A stretch of DNA of 64,000 nucleotides from Cryptomeria japonica. Taxonomy: Eukaryota; Streptophyta; Pinopsida; Cupressales; Cupressaceae. Both the position numbers and the translations under genes were made by a program. The notes beneath the pieces were generated by a model that was given only the letters and a program-made list of their open reading frames with translations, did not search any database and had not been told where the DNA came from. The stretch spans positions 652,632,920-652,696,919 of the forward strand of contig NC_081405.1 of assembly GCF_030272615.1 (NCBI RefSeq), written 5' to 3'. Every line of letters begins with the position of its first letter. The first letter of the stretch is position 1. Positions 1 to 11,499 of this stretch are shown piece by piece.

Positions 1-270
1 AGATGGATTCCCTTGAATTAGACAATTTATGGGCCACGCGTCAATTTATAACAGTGCGGATGGACTAAAGTTAAGAATCGTGAAGACAGCAGACTTAGAG
101 CGTCTCCAAAATTGGGTGTATAGGCGGTTTAGATCCATTCCAAGCAAATCTACACGGTCCCTACACCAGTTATTTCAGTCACTTATTAAATATCAACGTT
201 ATATTTACCAGTCTTGGAAATAACGGAGGGAACAACTATCAGTCTCGAAGCATTATGTGACGTTCCACAT

Positions 271-460
271 GGGCTGTCTGGCCGTCTGTTTCAGAATTCA
301 AAAGTTCAATTTGATATGGGAAGGGCCAGGACAAACATTTATACCCATTTGGATTGGATAGTAAGGGGCTGTCTGGCCGTCTGTTTCAGAATTCAAAAGT
401 TCAATTTGATATGGGAAAGTCCAGGACAAACATTTATACCCATTTGGATTGGATAGTAAG
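271..460. repeat. Tandem duplication, 95 bp x 2
   Basis: Two consecutive 95-bp copies (271-365 and 366-460) differ at very few bases. Each starts with GGGCTGTCTGGCC and ends with GGATAGTAAG. The near identity suggests a recent local duplication. It keeps a frame open across 214-456, which I do not regard as a gene. Confidence 0.9.
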
Positions 461-1305
461 GTTTAATGGTTTATAGAGAAACGATTTTGTGTAAAAAATA
501 AAATTAGATATGTATTTAGAAGATTGTTTTTAAAAAGAATTGTATAGGTTTTTGCATCTATATTTTAGATTACATTCTTTTTTTTTTAATAATCTATTTG
601 TAAAACAGAGGTTTACTATTGAGAGGAGGGTGATTCAGCAGTAAATAAAACTTCTACTTTTGAAAGATTCAAAGCTTATAAACTTAATTCTGAAATGAAA
701 GCATCAAATTGAAATCTAAAAGATACACATACATGAAGAAACCAATGCACAAGATTCACCTGGAAACCAGGTTAACCACGCTGAAAACACTGATAGGATC
801 TACTGTCCTAATCCAGCCTCACAGTTAAATCAATTACAATCTTTAAGAATACCAACCGTAAGGAATCACCAAACCCCTATCTTAAGAACACCAACTCTTT
901 TGAACATACAACTTCAACAGTCTAAGCATCCACTCAGTATCCTTAGGCACCAACCTTAAGGATCTTACAAATGAAATATAACTTAACTCAATTTGTTTTC
1001 AAGGAATATACATATAGATGTTATAAACAGAAGTAACTTAAACTAATCCAATTATAACATTCTGTAACCAGATTATCTTCGGTATTTATTGGTATTCTTC
1101 AGCAACCTGTTCAATTAAACTCAAAACAACCATCACCAATATAAATAAATATCACTTTTAATTCTGAGTTTACAAAATTTGAAATCAGTAATCGAACAGT
1201 TTTCAAAAACACTTCAAATAACTTCAAATTTGTTGTGCAGAACGATCTCACCATAGCTGTAGTGATCCTTCGTTGTTTATTTTAATTCTCCAGTTTCTCA
1301 AAGAA

Positions 1306-2165
1306 TGATTACTACATAGATTAATATAATAATCGTATCAATTAAAATAAATATGAATAAATTTGAATGTTGTGCAAACTAAAAACTCAACTAAAAGAGT
1401 TGATGCATCACAATAAAAAAACTACTCAATTATTCTCTTAAGAAAAATTAGTACTTCAAATTCATTTAGCTGATATATCCGGTTTATTTTAATATAAAAT
1501 ATATACAACACATTTTAATGAGTTGAGGGATCACAATCACAAAGATCCTCAATTGTTCTTTTAAGAAAAATTACTACTTCAAATTCATTCAAGTTGATAA
1601 ATTAGATTTATTTTAATGTAAAATATGTACAACACATCTTAAAGAGTAGACAGATCACAACCAAAAAGCTTCTCAATTGTTTTTTCAAAGAAGTACTTCA
1701 AATCCATGTAGGTAATCTTTTGATTACTACATAGACTATGACAAACCCATACCAACTACAATAAATATGAATAAATTTGAATGTTGTGAAAAATAAAAAC
1801 TCAACTAAAAGAGTTGACAGAATAACTACCTAATTGTTATTTTAAGAAAATCTAGTATTTCAAATTCATTTAGTTGATAAACTTGGTTTATATTAATATA
1901 GAGTATGTACAACATGCTTTAAAGAGTTGACGGATCACAATTACAAAACTCTTCAATTGTTCTTTTCAGAAAAATTAGTTCTTCAAATTCATTCAGTTGA
2001 CAAACCCGATTTATTTTAAAGTAGAATATCTACAACACACTTTAAAGAGTGGACAAATCACAACAAAAAAGCTCCACAATTGTTCTTTTAAGAAGTACTT
2101 CAAAGTCATTTAGTTGATAAACCCAATTTATTTTAATATGAAATATTCATAGCTCACTTTTCAGA
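1306..2165. repeat. AT-rich tandem array, ~124-bp unit with a ~415-bp higher-order period
   Basis: Diverged units of about 124 bp repeat through this block. Each carries a version of CAATTGTTCTTTTAAGAA, then TTCAAATTCATT, then TTTATTTTAAT, then ACAACACA and AAAGAGTTGA. A longer segment starting GATTACTACATAGA appears at 1307 and again at 1722, giving a higher-order period of about 415 bp. The units are well diverged, so this is an old array. Confidence 0.75.
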
Positions 2166-3574
2166 CCAAACCTAATTTCACATGAATTAAAAGGCTTCTG
2201 ATAGGTAATACAACTTGAGTGAGATTTTTTGCCAAAAGCATTTATTTGCATGACAGTAGGAAATTATATCTATTCACACTATAAAGAACTAATGTTTCTC
2301 ATTAAATGCACAAAAAGAACTGATGTTTCTCATTAACAGCACAATGTTTTACTCTTGGAATCTTTGTTGATGAGTAATGAATAATGAGGCTTTCACTCTT
2401 GGTCTATAATAGCTAGGTTGTAAACGTATAGTGACCACTGAAAACTCCATGTTTTTTCCAATTTTCTCAAACACCTTTTTAAACAACTATTATACAGAAC
2501 GGTGTACATGCACTCCAAGCTCTGTGGAATGAATCTACGTGGTTGGTTAGTTTAATTCCTCTAGTAAATATTTGTCAATGGCTTAAATCACACATACAAA
2601 AATTACACTTCTAGTCTTAAAAGTGTTAAATACTCAGAGTTGACTAACATTTTCTAGGTTTAAAAGTGTGTGGTTTAATGCTAGCCTTTGCAATATGTGC
2701 CCCAATTAAATGAAGCATTGAGTTCTCACAACATTGAGGTGGGGCACTGACACTATGTCATTCCATCTCTCGATAGGAGAGATGTCTATGACACTGATGG
2801 GCGTGTATTATATCCTATACCTCCCCATCCAAAGATGAAGGATCTCTCTTGATAAGCCTTTGATAGCCCAAGAAATCTAAGATGGGTAAATGCTCTATAT
2901 CAATAGACTAGTACCCTCAAATATCTCAAGTGGCTCTTGCTTGAGGAGTGCAATCTCTAGAGAGTAAAAATACACTAACTCAGAAAATAACAATCGTCTC
3001 TTGTTCTCATTGATAAATTCATGTTTAAGGACAACAATATTGACAAATATGCAAAAGATCTAGCAATAGTCATAATCTGCATTATCTATATTATTACCAT
3101 CAATTGACTAAAATGAAAACGACTTAAATTCACAAAAGAATATGTTAATTGAAACAACACTTTCCTTTTTTTTAAAATCATAAGAAGTGGATCATTTACT
3201 TCTCCTAACTGAACCTAGAACATATGTCACACATTCCTAACTCTGAGGTGACTTATTCTATGAAAAGAAATAGAAATAATGACTAGTCCTATAGGAGTCC
3301 TATTTTGAAATGAACTCTTTTATTCCACACTACCACAAAATTAGTAACGTGTTGGCAACAACAATGAAGGAAAACTGAGAACCGGATTAAACAAATTAAG
3401 CACAATCTCAGAACTAATCAACTACAACAAGAATAAAGATAAACATAATAATAGCAACACACACAACACCAAGATTTTGACGTGGAAAACCACGGTGGGT
3501 TCAACCTACCCATAATGAGATGATACTCTGCAATAGTATGTGTAAATATTACAATGGGGAATGCACATGTATTA

Positions 3575-4775
3575 TGTTGGCAACTTAGAGGATTTGATTA
3601 TGTGTTGCATTGATGTTTGTCATTGATATCAACACTAGTTGTTTTGTTGTCTACCAGGTTCTGGTAGAGTGGTTAGATTATGATGTTGATCTCGTGATCT
3701 TCTCAGGTATGCTTTGGTTTGTGGAATGGGTTTGGATTGGTTATTTATGTATTCCTGATGCATATCTCATTCATTTAGTTTGGGATTTGATGATCCAAAA
3801 GCTATCATTTGTTCTAGTAAGCCTTTTGGTTACCGGTTTAAGATTTTTACCGGTAGAGCTTTGTTGAAGACCTTTTGATGAATCTGATAAGTGGTGTTGG
3901 TGCGGCTTCTAAAAGGTTATCAGGATGCTGATGATTATCATGTTCGTGTTGCAATTGATCGGTAGCGCTTCATTTGTCTTATGGCAGCCTATTGTAGGTC
4001 TCATCTTATTCTATTAGGTTATGGACCGGTTTATGTAACGTGTTGGTTGATGCTCCTGATGCATTACCAGTTGGATTTATTGATTGGTTTATGTTATTTC
4101 GGTCTTAGGCGAACTTGGTTTATCATTGCTTTGCGATATTTTGTAATGGATTTATTGTATTATCTTTTAGGTGGCCAACCTAATTTTTTAGGTCCCGGGT
4201 TGGTATAAATATGATCTAAGATCTCTTTGTAGATTATACATGGATAGATGTTATGTGACTATCTGTATGCGAATAATTTTGTAATCATATGCAGAGGTTT
4301 CAGTCGATCATAGGTGACCGAATTGGGTTTGTGTAAGAGGTTTAAGACCTCTGGTATTGAGCTCAACCGAAACTATGCTCGGGCATAGGAGATGATATTC
4401 AAGCAGTTCAATCTTCATTCTGGATTGTAGTCCAATGTTTTCTATAGTCAGTGAGACTCCTTTTGTGATGAGAAGTGTGCTCTAGACTGTTGGCCTTCCT
4501 ACATGTGCAGGCCCCTTATTGTAATATTTATTCATTTAATCAGTGGGTAGATATTGTGGGTCTCTAATCCCACCGTGGTTTTTCCTCATTGAGGTTTTCC
4601 ACGTATAAATTTGTGGTGTTATGGTGTTCATCTGTGTGGTTGCATTATTACCTATTGTTATCTTTTTTATGTATACTGGTTGCTAAGTTGTTGTGCTAAT
4701 AAAGTTGAATTTATTTATTCCGGCAGAACACTGATTCACCCCCCCCCCCCCTCTTAGTGTTCTTGGATGCCAACA
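3575..4775 (+). repeat. 5' LTR of element A
   Basis: About 1201 bp. It begins TGTTGGCAACTTAGAGG and ends TTGGATGCCAACA, matching 8102-9284 along its length with many point differences. A TATA-like TATAAAT lies at about 4203-4209 (GGTTGGTATAAATATGA) and recurs in the other LTR near 8714. A long C run precedes the 3' end. Confidence 0.88.
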
Positions 4776-4777
4776 AT

Positions 4778-4790
4778 TGGTATTAGAGCT
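4778..4790 (+). other. Primer binding site of element A
   Basis: TGGTATTAGAGCT lies two bases after the 5' LTR. It differs by a C-to-T change from the common plant copia primer site TGGTATCAGAGC, which pairs with the initiator tRNA-Met. This matches the age of the element. Confidence 0.8.
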
Positions 4791-4849
4791 TGGTTCCTTG
4801 GAATAAGTCTAATAGCTTGAGGTAAATCCTGAATCCGGAATCCGTAGAG

Positions 4850-6000
4850 ATGAGTATAGAGAAATAACTTGAAGTAGCACTTAAAGACTATGATGTTGAA
4901 AGGTTGAGGAACGTGAAGCTACAAGATGAGTTGAGATCTACGAAGGAATTTATCCTTACCCTATAGGAGAGGTTATCATCTGCTCAAGCTAAAAGGAAGG
5001 AACTCTTACAAAGTATGGATGATGGAGAGAAGAATTATTTAAGGGAACTATGTCAGTAGTTGAGTCAGGAGAATGGTTTCATGAAGAATGAAATGCAAGC
5101 CCTAACCATGAGGATGTCCAAGGAGATTGAGGATTGGAAGAAGAATGAAGAAAATCTTGCTATATCTCTTAGAGACGGATTTGAGGAATGCATTAGGTTG
5201 GCACATGAGAATGATGTGTTGAGAAATGAATTGGTGCAATCATGGAACAATGAGCAAGAGTTGGAAAGAATGATAACAATCCTAAGAGGTGATCTAGATG
5301 CTACAAATAAATACAAAGAAAAGTTCAGGGTCAGTTTTGCAAAGCTAGATGAATTATTAAAGAATCAAAGAGGCACTGGAGATACTAGAGGTCTTGGATT
5401 CAAGCATGGAGAAAGCTCCTATACTGCAAATCAAGATGACACATCCGGTCAGAAGATCAATCAAGAGAATCCACCAGTCAACCAAAATCAGAGGTCATCA
5501 GTAAGGCAATCCAATGCACACAAATTTAATGGTAGATGTTTTTTTTGTAATAAGTTTGATCATAGAGCAAGTCAATGTAGAAATAGAGAAAATCAAAATA
5601 ACAATTCAGTTCCAGTCAGTGTTCAAATTGTAAAAAGTATGGTCATAAGACAGTAGATTGTAGAATGAATGTAAAATGTCATGCATGTGAAAAGTTTGGG
5701 CATATGGATAGTCAATGTAGGTCAAGGAATGATCAAGGATACAACAAGGAAATTCTAAAGAACAATGTCATTTGTTATGCATGCAACAAAATAGGACATA
5801 TTGCTAAATTTTGCAGAAGAAAGAACCCACCGGTAGGAAATGATGAAAAGGGAAAACATAAGGTTGATGAAATTCAGAAAGTTCATGTTAATCAGTGGGT
5901 TAGGAAGTTTGAAGATCAATCGGTAGATGCAAACACCCCGGTTACTCAACCGATAGAGAAAAATGTTCCTGCACTGGCTAGAAACTCATCTGGTAACTAA
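4850..6000 (+). pseudogene. Copia gag remnant with four zinc knuckles (element A)
   Basis: Gag is the capsid/nucleocapsid protein that packages the element RNA. A frame from the ATG at 4850 is broken by stops before 5060, then runs as a charged, probably coiled-coil region (5060-5400). The ending KLDELLKNQRGTG and GLGF resembles the tail of SIRE-type copia gag; that is family knowledge and not a search. Four CX2CX4HX4C knuckles follow: CFFCNKFDHRASQC near 5540, CSNCKKYGHKTVDC near 5618, CHACEKFGHMDSQC near 5677 and CYACNKIGHIAKFC near 5779. A frameshift separates the first from the other three. No upstream UBN2-type gag region is visible, so the N-terminal part appears lost. Confidence 0.8.
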
Positions 6001-6126
6001 GGCATTAGCCTTAGGGGAAGGAAAATTAATGACAAATCCTGCATTACCCCTGGCCATGGTCTGAAAGCCTATTTTAGATTTTGGAGTAGTCAGTTTGAAG
6101 GTTAACCAACAAAGATTTGTTGGATC

Positions 6127-6405
6127 TTGGATCTTGGATTTGGTTTGGTTATCAATAAGTCACTTTATGAGTTATGGTTTGGTCATACATCTACAGTTAA
6201 GTGTTTTAGAATCCTTGGTAGTGAATTGGAAAGTTTGATCCTAGATATGATGAAAGAATATTTCTTGGTTATTCAAATGAAAGAAAAACATATAGATGTT
6301 ATATCAAAAGATTACAAAGAATTGTGGAGAGTGCTAATGTCAAGGTGGATGAGAAGTACAAAGGTCAAATCAGAACTTATGAGAGAGAACTGGAAGTGGA
6401 GATGA
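6127..6405 (+). pseudogene. Integrase C-terminal scrap (element A)
   Basis: The reading SLYELWFGHTSTVKCFRILG matches the segment after the integrase core of plant copia polyproteins. The related stretch of element D here contains TPYELQFGHVPIVRYF. The catalytic core, GAG-pre-integrase region and protease are absent between about 6000 and 6120, so the gag end joins almost directly to this scrap. It cannot encode an active integrase. Confidence 0.75.
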
Positions 6406-6639
6406 TCATAACTGAACCAGTAGCACCTGTACCGAAACAAAATGTTGAACTAGTTACCTTGGCAATATCAGAAAATTAAACAGTAACTAAGATCAAAGTA
6501 GAGAAATAGAAAGTCAGAAGACTCCTAGGTATGTAAGGATGAATCATTCAGATGATTAGAAGAAGTTTGGCAACTGATGAGGTATGTTTAATTTCTCAAA
6601 TTGAACCAGCATCAATAGTTGAAGCATGTAAGAATGAAT

Positions 6640-7723
6640 GTTGAATTAAGATGGCTAAGGCTAGATTGTTCTATAAAGGATATTCTCAGAAGGAAGGAAT
6701 TGATTATGATGAAACTTTTTCTTCAATAGCTAGGATTGAAGCTGTGAGATTATTTCTTGCTTATGATGCCCATAATAACTACAAGGATTATCATATGGAT
6801 GTTAAGTGTGCATGGAAGAAGAAGTTTACATTGAGCAACCTGATGGATTTTCACTTTCAGATGACAAAAATATGGTTTGCAGGTTAAGGAAATCTTTATA
6901 TGGATTGAAACAAGCCTCTAGAGCTTGGTATGCCAGATTGGACAAATATCTTTTGAAGCTTGATAATGCTAACAGTAACTTATATTATAAGATCACTGAT
7001 GATGACATATTGATTTTTGAAGTCTTTGTTGATGATATCATTTTTGGAGGTGAGGATAAGTTATGTATGGAATTCTCTAATAATATGAAGAATGAATTTG
7101 AGATGTCTATGATTAGGGAGATGAAATTTTTCTTAGGTTTGCAAAATACTCAGACTGATAAAGGTATTGGTATGGAAAATTCTAAACCTGTTAGTACTCC
7201 TATGGTTACAAGTGAGAAATTGACAAAGAAAGATACATCAGCTCTGATAAATCCTACAGATGTAGATTGGGCTAGAGATATAGATGACCGGAAAAGCACA
7301 TCTGATGGAGCTTTCTTTCTTGGAAAGAAACTTGTTTCATGGATCAACAAGAAATAGTCATGTACTTCTTTATCTACTATCAAAGCTGAGAATGTTGTTG
7401 TTGCTACTAACTGTACACAAATTTTGTGGATGAAGCAAATGTTGAAGGATATAAGGGTAGATTGCAATGAACCAATAGTTATTCACTGTGATAACTCTGC
7501 TGCTATTGGCATATCAAAGAATCTAGTATTTCATTCTAAGACAAAGCATATATCAATGAAGTATAATTTTCTGAAGGAGAAGGCGGAGGCAAATGAAGTT
7601 AGACTGGTTTATGTGAACACTAAAGAGCAGATTGCAGATATCTTCACTAAACCTTTGCCTAAGGAATCATTTGCATACTTCAGAGATATATTGGGGGTTT
7701 CTACCCCTTCGGTAGAGACTTGA
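6640..7723 (+). pseudogene. Copia reverse transcriptase and RNase H remnant (element A)
   Basis: RT copies element RNA into DNA and RNase H removes the RNA strand. The frame begins KARLFYKGYSQKEGIDYDET, shifts near 6806 into EEEVYIEQPDGF, and contains SLYGLKQASRAW and the FVDDIIFGG catalytic block. The segment between LGLQ and the next conserved block is shortened near 7150. RNase H follows with TDVDWA, DDRKSTSDGAFFLG and, from 7424, IVIHCDNSAAI, KTKHISMKY and ADIFTKPLP. At least two frameshifts and a TAG stop at 7355-7357 break it. The 3' noncoding tail runs to the polypurine tract just before 8102. Confidence 0.88.
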
Positions 7724-8101
7724 GTGATTGATTGGCATCAGTCTGGTATGCATTTATCAAAGCTATCATTCATTTTGGATTGATGTGTTGGTGCTACTAC
7801 TCAGGGGGAGTAGTCAATTGTGTGGTTCAGAGTTTTTTTATGATTTTTCTTTGATGTTTATGTCAGATTTTTGGCATTGATGTCAAAGGGGGAGAGATAT
7901 ATATGTAAAAAATAGAGATATCAAAGCTTAACAGGGATATCATTCACAGGGGGAGTTTGGTCTATTGGTTTAGAACTTCATTGTTATATTATCTTGGGGA
8001 AATTGTCGGTTGTCTTCCATTGGGGGAGACTTGTTTGGCATTTTCTTGGCACTTGGATGTTTTTCATATCCAGTGTTGCCATCAATGCCAAAAGGGGAGA
8101 T

Positions 8102-9284
8102 TGTTGGCAACTTGGAGGAATTGATTTGTGTTGCATTGATGTTTGTCATTGATGTCAACACTAGTTGTTTTTTGTCTACCGGGTTCTGGTATAGTGGTTG
8201 GATTATGATGTTGATCTCGAGATCTTCTCCGGTATGCTTCAGTTTGTGGAATTGGTTTGGATTGGTTATTCATGTGTTCCTAATGCGTATCTCATTCAGT
8301 TGGTTTGGGATTTGATGATCTAGAAGCTATCATTTGTTCTAGTAAGCCTTTTGGATACTGGTAAGGGTTTTACCGGTAGAGCTTTGTTGAAAATCTTTTG
8401 ATGAATCCAATAAGTGGTGTTGGTGTGGCTTCTAGAAGGTTATCAAGATGTTGATGATTATCATTTTTGTGTTCCAATTGATCTATGGTGTTTCATTTGG
8501 CTTATGGTGACCTATTTTAGGTTCGGTCTTATTCTATTAGGTTATGTAACATGCTGGTTGATGCTCCCAATGCATTACTAGTTGGATTTATTGATTGGTT
8601 TATGATATTCTAGTCCTAGGTTGACTTGGTTTATCATTGGTTTGCTGGATTATGTAATGGATTTATTGTATTATCTTTTGGGTGGTTGAGCTAATTATTT
8701 AGGTCTCGGGTTGGTATAAATATGATGTAAGATCTCTTTGTAGATTATATATGGATAGATGTTATGCGACTATCTATATGCAAATAATGTTATAATCATA
8801 TGCAGAGGTTTTGGTCAATCACAAGTGATCAAATTGGGTTTGTGTAAGAGGTTTAAGACCTCTGGTATTGAGCTTAACCGGAACTGTAGTCAGGCATAGG
8901 AGATTCTATTCAAGAAGTTCAATCTTCATTCTGGATTGTAGTCTGATGTTTTCTGTAGTCAGTGAGACTCCTTTTGTGATGAAAAGTGTGCTCTAGGTTG
9001 TTTTCCTTCCTATATGTGCAGGTGCCTTATTGTAATATTTATTCATCTGATCAGTGGAGAGATATTGTGGGTCTCCAAACCCACCATGGTTTTTCCTCAT
9101 TGAGTTTTTCCACGTATAAATCTGTGGTGTTATTGTGTGCATCTATGTAGTTGCATTATTACTTATTGTTATCTTCTTTTATGTATACTGGTTGATGAGT
9201 TGTTGTGCTAATAAGGTTAAATTTATTTATTCCGGTAGAACACTGATTCACCCACCCCCCTCTTAGTGTTCTTGGATCCCAACA
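8102..9284 (+). repeat. 3' LTR of element A
   Basis: About 1183 bp, beginning TGTTGGCAACTTGGAGG and ending GGATCCCAACA. It is preceded by a purine-rich tract (AAAAGGGGAGAT, about 8090-8101). It matches the 5' LTR with many substitutions, so the insertion is not recent. Confidence 0.88.
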
Positions 9285-9512
9285 CATTCAGGCACACTTC
9301 CTAGAGCTCACTGCCCAAAATATGATGACCTATCAGGATACAACCCTCAGAGAAGGCTCTCTACCTTAAAATAATATTTAGACTACAATCTGGTTAATAT
9401 GAACTAAAAGAATAGCATCTCCTAATGCCTGATGATAGTTCTGGCTAAGAACAATTGTCTACCTTGCAACACTCTCTACTTAATACACCACACTGAAAGA
9501 TAAATTTGTTTG

Positions 9513-10969
9513 TGTAGACGTATAAAAATGACCATATTCCTAAATGAATATTTTATGTTCATTTCTCTATTTGATTAAATCCAATTTAATTAAATTATCC
9601 ACATTCTTCTATTTTATTAAGTAAATTACTCAATTTATTTAAATAAAATTCACTATACCCATTTAATGAATAAAGAATTTTATTCAATTAAATCCCCCCT
9701 ATCCACTTTTAATTAAATTCAAATTTAATTAAATAGTTATCTTAAATTGAATAAATCTAATTTATTTAATTTCCCCAAATTGCAACCAAATTGAATTAAA
9801 TTACTTTATTTCAATTAAATCCTATTATCCCTCCATCCACTTGCAAAATCCCAAACCCCTTTCTAATCCCTTCTAGAATCTTCTAATCGCTTCTAATTAA
9901 CCTAACCCCTCCTCTAAACTTTGTCACATCCCTAAGCAAAGGGAAGTCACTTCTCAAAACCTCAAAGTCTTTGATAACCATTAAAGGCTTCAAGTCTTCA
10001 ACCACTAAATTCCTCAAAGTCTTTGATAACCATTGAAGGCTTTCAACCTTCAACCACTTAATCCCCAAAGTCTCCAATAACCATTAATGGTTAACTCAAA
10101 CCCTCCTACATGGTTAAAACATTTGTTTTGACTCAACCTTCATCCAACCCAAGGGTCTCATCAGGCCTTTAATGCTTTGACCATGATTATCTCTTAAACA
10201 TTTGCACAAAGGTTTATCCTTGGATTAACTCTTAATCCAGTGGGTAATCCTAATTTAAGCTTGACCCTTAGCCTTTAGATAACCATGAGGTCTTCTTAGG
10301 CATTCAATATCTCCAACCCCTTCTCTCAACCCAGCCCTATGTTGACACTTGTCACCATTTCATTGGTGCCAATTGCAAATATGGATCCCCAACTTTCAAA
10401 CTCAACCCTTGATTAAACCATTCAATCCTGACCATCCATTGCCCTATTCTTGCTATAAATAGAGCTCTCATTCCTCCATAACAATCATCCTTCAAATTTG
10501 TAGCATCATACTTATGCTCAAATACATTCAAGCTTTCTCATTTCATATATGCTCATCATTTAGCCTCTTTTAAATCAGGAATTAGACTAAATATGCATGT
10601 TTAGAATAATTTCTTTATCATTTTAGTTCAATCATAGACTAAATATAGTATGCTAGGATAGTATTCATACTAATCTTGTCATCTTATCATTTAGTTTATT
10701 GCATTAACACATTTCATTCTAAAAATCTATCAGAGCACCCCTCATTCTTGCATTTGCCATCCCTAAACCATTTTGCTCAGTGATCTGAGAGCAGAAACAT
10801 TGGTTTGAGGGACATTGTGAGATAGAGAACCATGGGACCCACCTTGGGAAGCTGAGTAATACTACATTACTCCATAGCTTGCACCAAGAAGTCCTGTGTG
10901 TGTGTGTGGACTAGTATTTTGAAATATTTTCACATATTGAGTTTTATCAGCCCACTTTTTCCGCATACA
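9513..10969 (+). repeat. 5' LTR of element B
   Basis: A 1457-bp LTR. Its first ~350 bp are strongly AT-rich (ATTTAATTAAAT motifs). A TATA box CTATAAATAGAG lies at about 10453-10464; the other LTR has CTATAAACAGAG there, a T-to-C change. The last 587 bp match 17408-17994 almost perfectly. Confidence 0.9.
9961..10095 (+). repeat. ~52-bp tandem repeat inside the B LTR, about 2.6 copies
   Basis: CTCAAAGTCTTTGATAACC begins at 9961 and 10013, and a diverged copy CCCAAAGTCTCCAATAACC begins at about 10064. A CTTCAACCACT motif follows in the first two copies. The repeat sits upstream of the TATA box in the probable U3 part of the LTR. The matching part of the 3' LTR is deleted, so it cannot be compared. 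Confidence 0.75.
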
Positions 10970-10973
10970 TTTT

Positions 10974-10991
10974 TGGCGCCCACCGTGGAGC
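10974..10991 (+). other. Probable primer binding site of element B
   Basis: TGGCGCCCACCGTGGAGC begins four bases after the 5' LTR. Plant gypsy elements often carry a TGGCGCC-starting primer site at this place. I do not assign the tRNA. Confidence 0.6.
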
Positions 10992-11058
10992 CCGACCCCA
11001 AATATAAAATCAGTTTTTCAAACTAATCACTTTTGCAGGTCCGCAGGAAACAAGAATC

Positions 11059-11495
11059 AGCGCGTGGGAAACATTCCCTAGCGCATCTGGTTAACAGTCT
11101 AGCGCATCCCGCTTACTGTTTAGCGCGTAGAGTCTATACTCTAGCGCGTGGAGACCTTTCCTCAATGCATGTCTCCTTCTAATATTTTCCTGTAGATTCT
11201 AGCGCGGAAGAAAACCAAAGCAGTGCATTCAGTTCACTGTTTAGCGCATCCAGTAAACATCGTAGCACATGCAGTCCACTTTTCAGCACTTACAGTCCAC
11301 AATCCAGCGCGTAAGGTTTATACAGTAGCGCATCAAACCAGTATATTTTTCCTGCAGGTCCCAACGCTAAATAAAAACAGAGCAGCGTGTCCAACGCACA
11401 GAGTAGCGCATCCAGCAAACAGTATAGCGCGTTGATACTTTATTTTAGCGCATCGAGGGTAAATTATAGCGCATGCATTCTGTTATATAGCGCAT
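11059..11495 (+). repeat. 21-bp tandem array with AGCGC(A/G)T core, cluster 1 (about 20 units)
   Basis: Cores of the form AGCGC(A/G)T start at 11059, 11080, 11101, 11122, 11143, 11164 (degenerate) and then, after a 37-bp step, at 11201 and every 21 bp to 11327. After a second step of about 36 bp they resume at 11363 and run every 21 bp to 11489. The other ~14 bases vary much more than the core. Both long steps contain a TTTTCCTG(C/T)AG stretch, so there is also a higher-order arrangement. Frames stay open because 21 is a multiple of three, giving 7-residue repeats in more than one frame. I regard it as non-coding leader. Confidence 0.9.
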
Positions 11496-11499
11496 CGAA

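Larger units (their letters stand above)
1..3349. other. AT-rich intergenic stretch, no gene recognised
   Basis: No reading frame here resembles a known protein; the short frames near the left edge mostly read through a tandem duplication. Apart from the two repeat arrays listed separately, I see a small perfect hairpin at 2764-2784 (8-bp arms CATCTCTC/GAGAGATG, 5-base loop). The stretch may include decayed transposon sequence, but I could not match it to any element elsewhere in the window. Confidence 0.6.
3575..9284 (+). mobile_element. Ty1-copia element A, nested in the D LTR
   Basis: Two LTRs of about 1.2 kb (3575-4775 and 8102-9284), both TGTTGG...CCAACA, enclose gag, a scrap of integrase, RT and RNase H on the plus strand. 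The right flank CATTC (9285-9289) and left flank TATTA (3570-3574) look like a diverged 5-bp target duplication. The uninterrupted D LTR has CATTC at this point. The protease and integrase core are missing between about 6000 and 6120. The element is defective. Confidence 0.9.

Noticed and set aside
214-456. 80-codon open frame
   Set aside because: It runs through the 95-bp tandem duplication, translates the repeat twice and shows no known domain.
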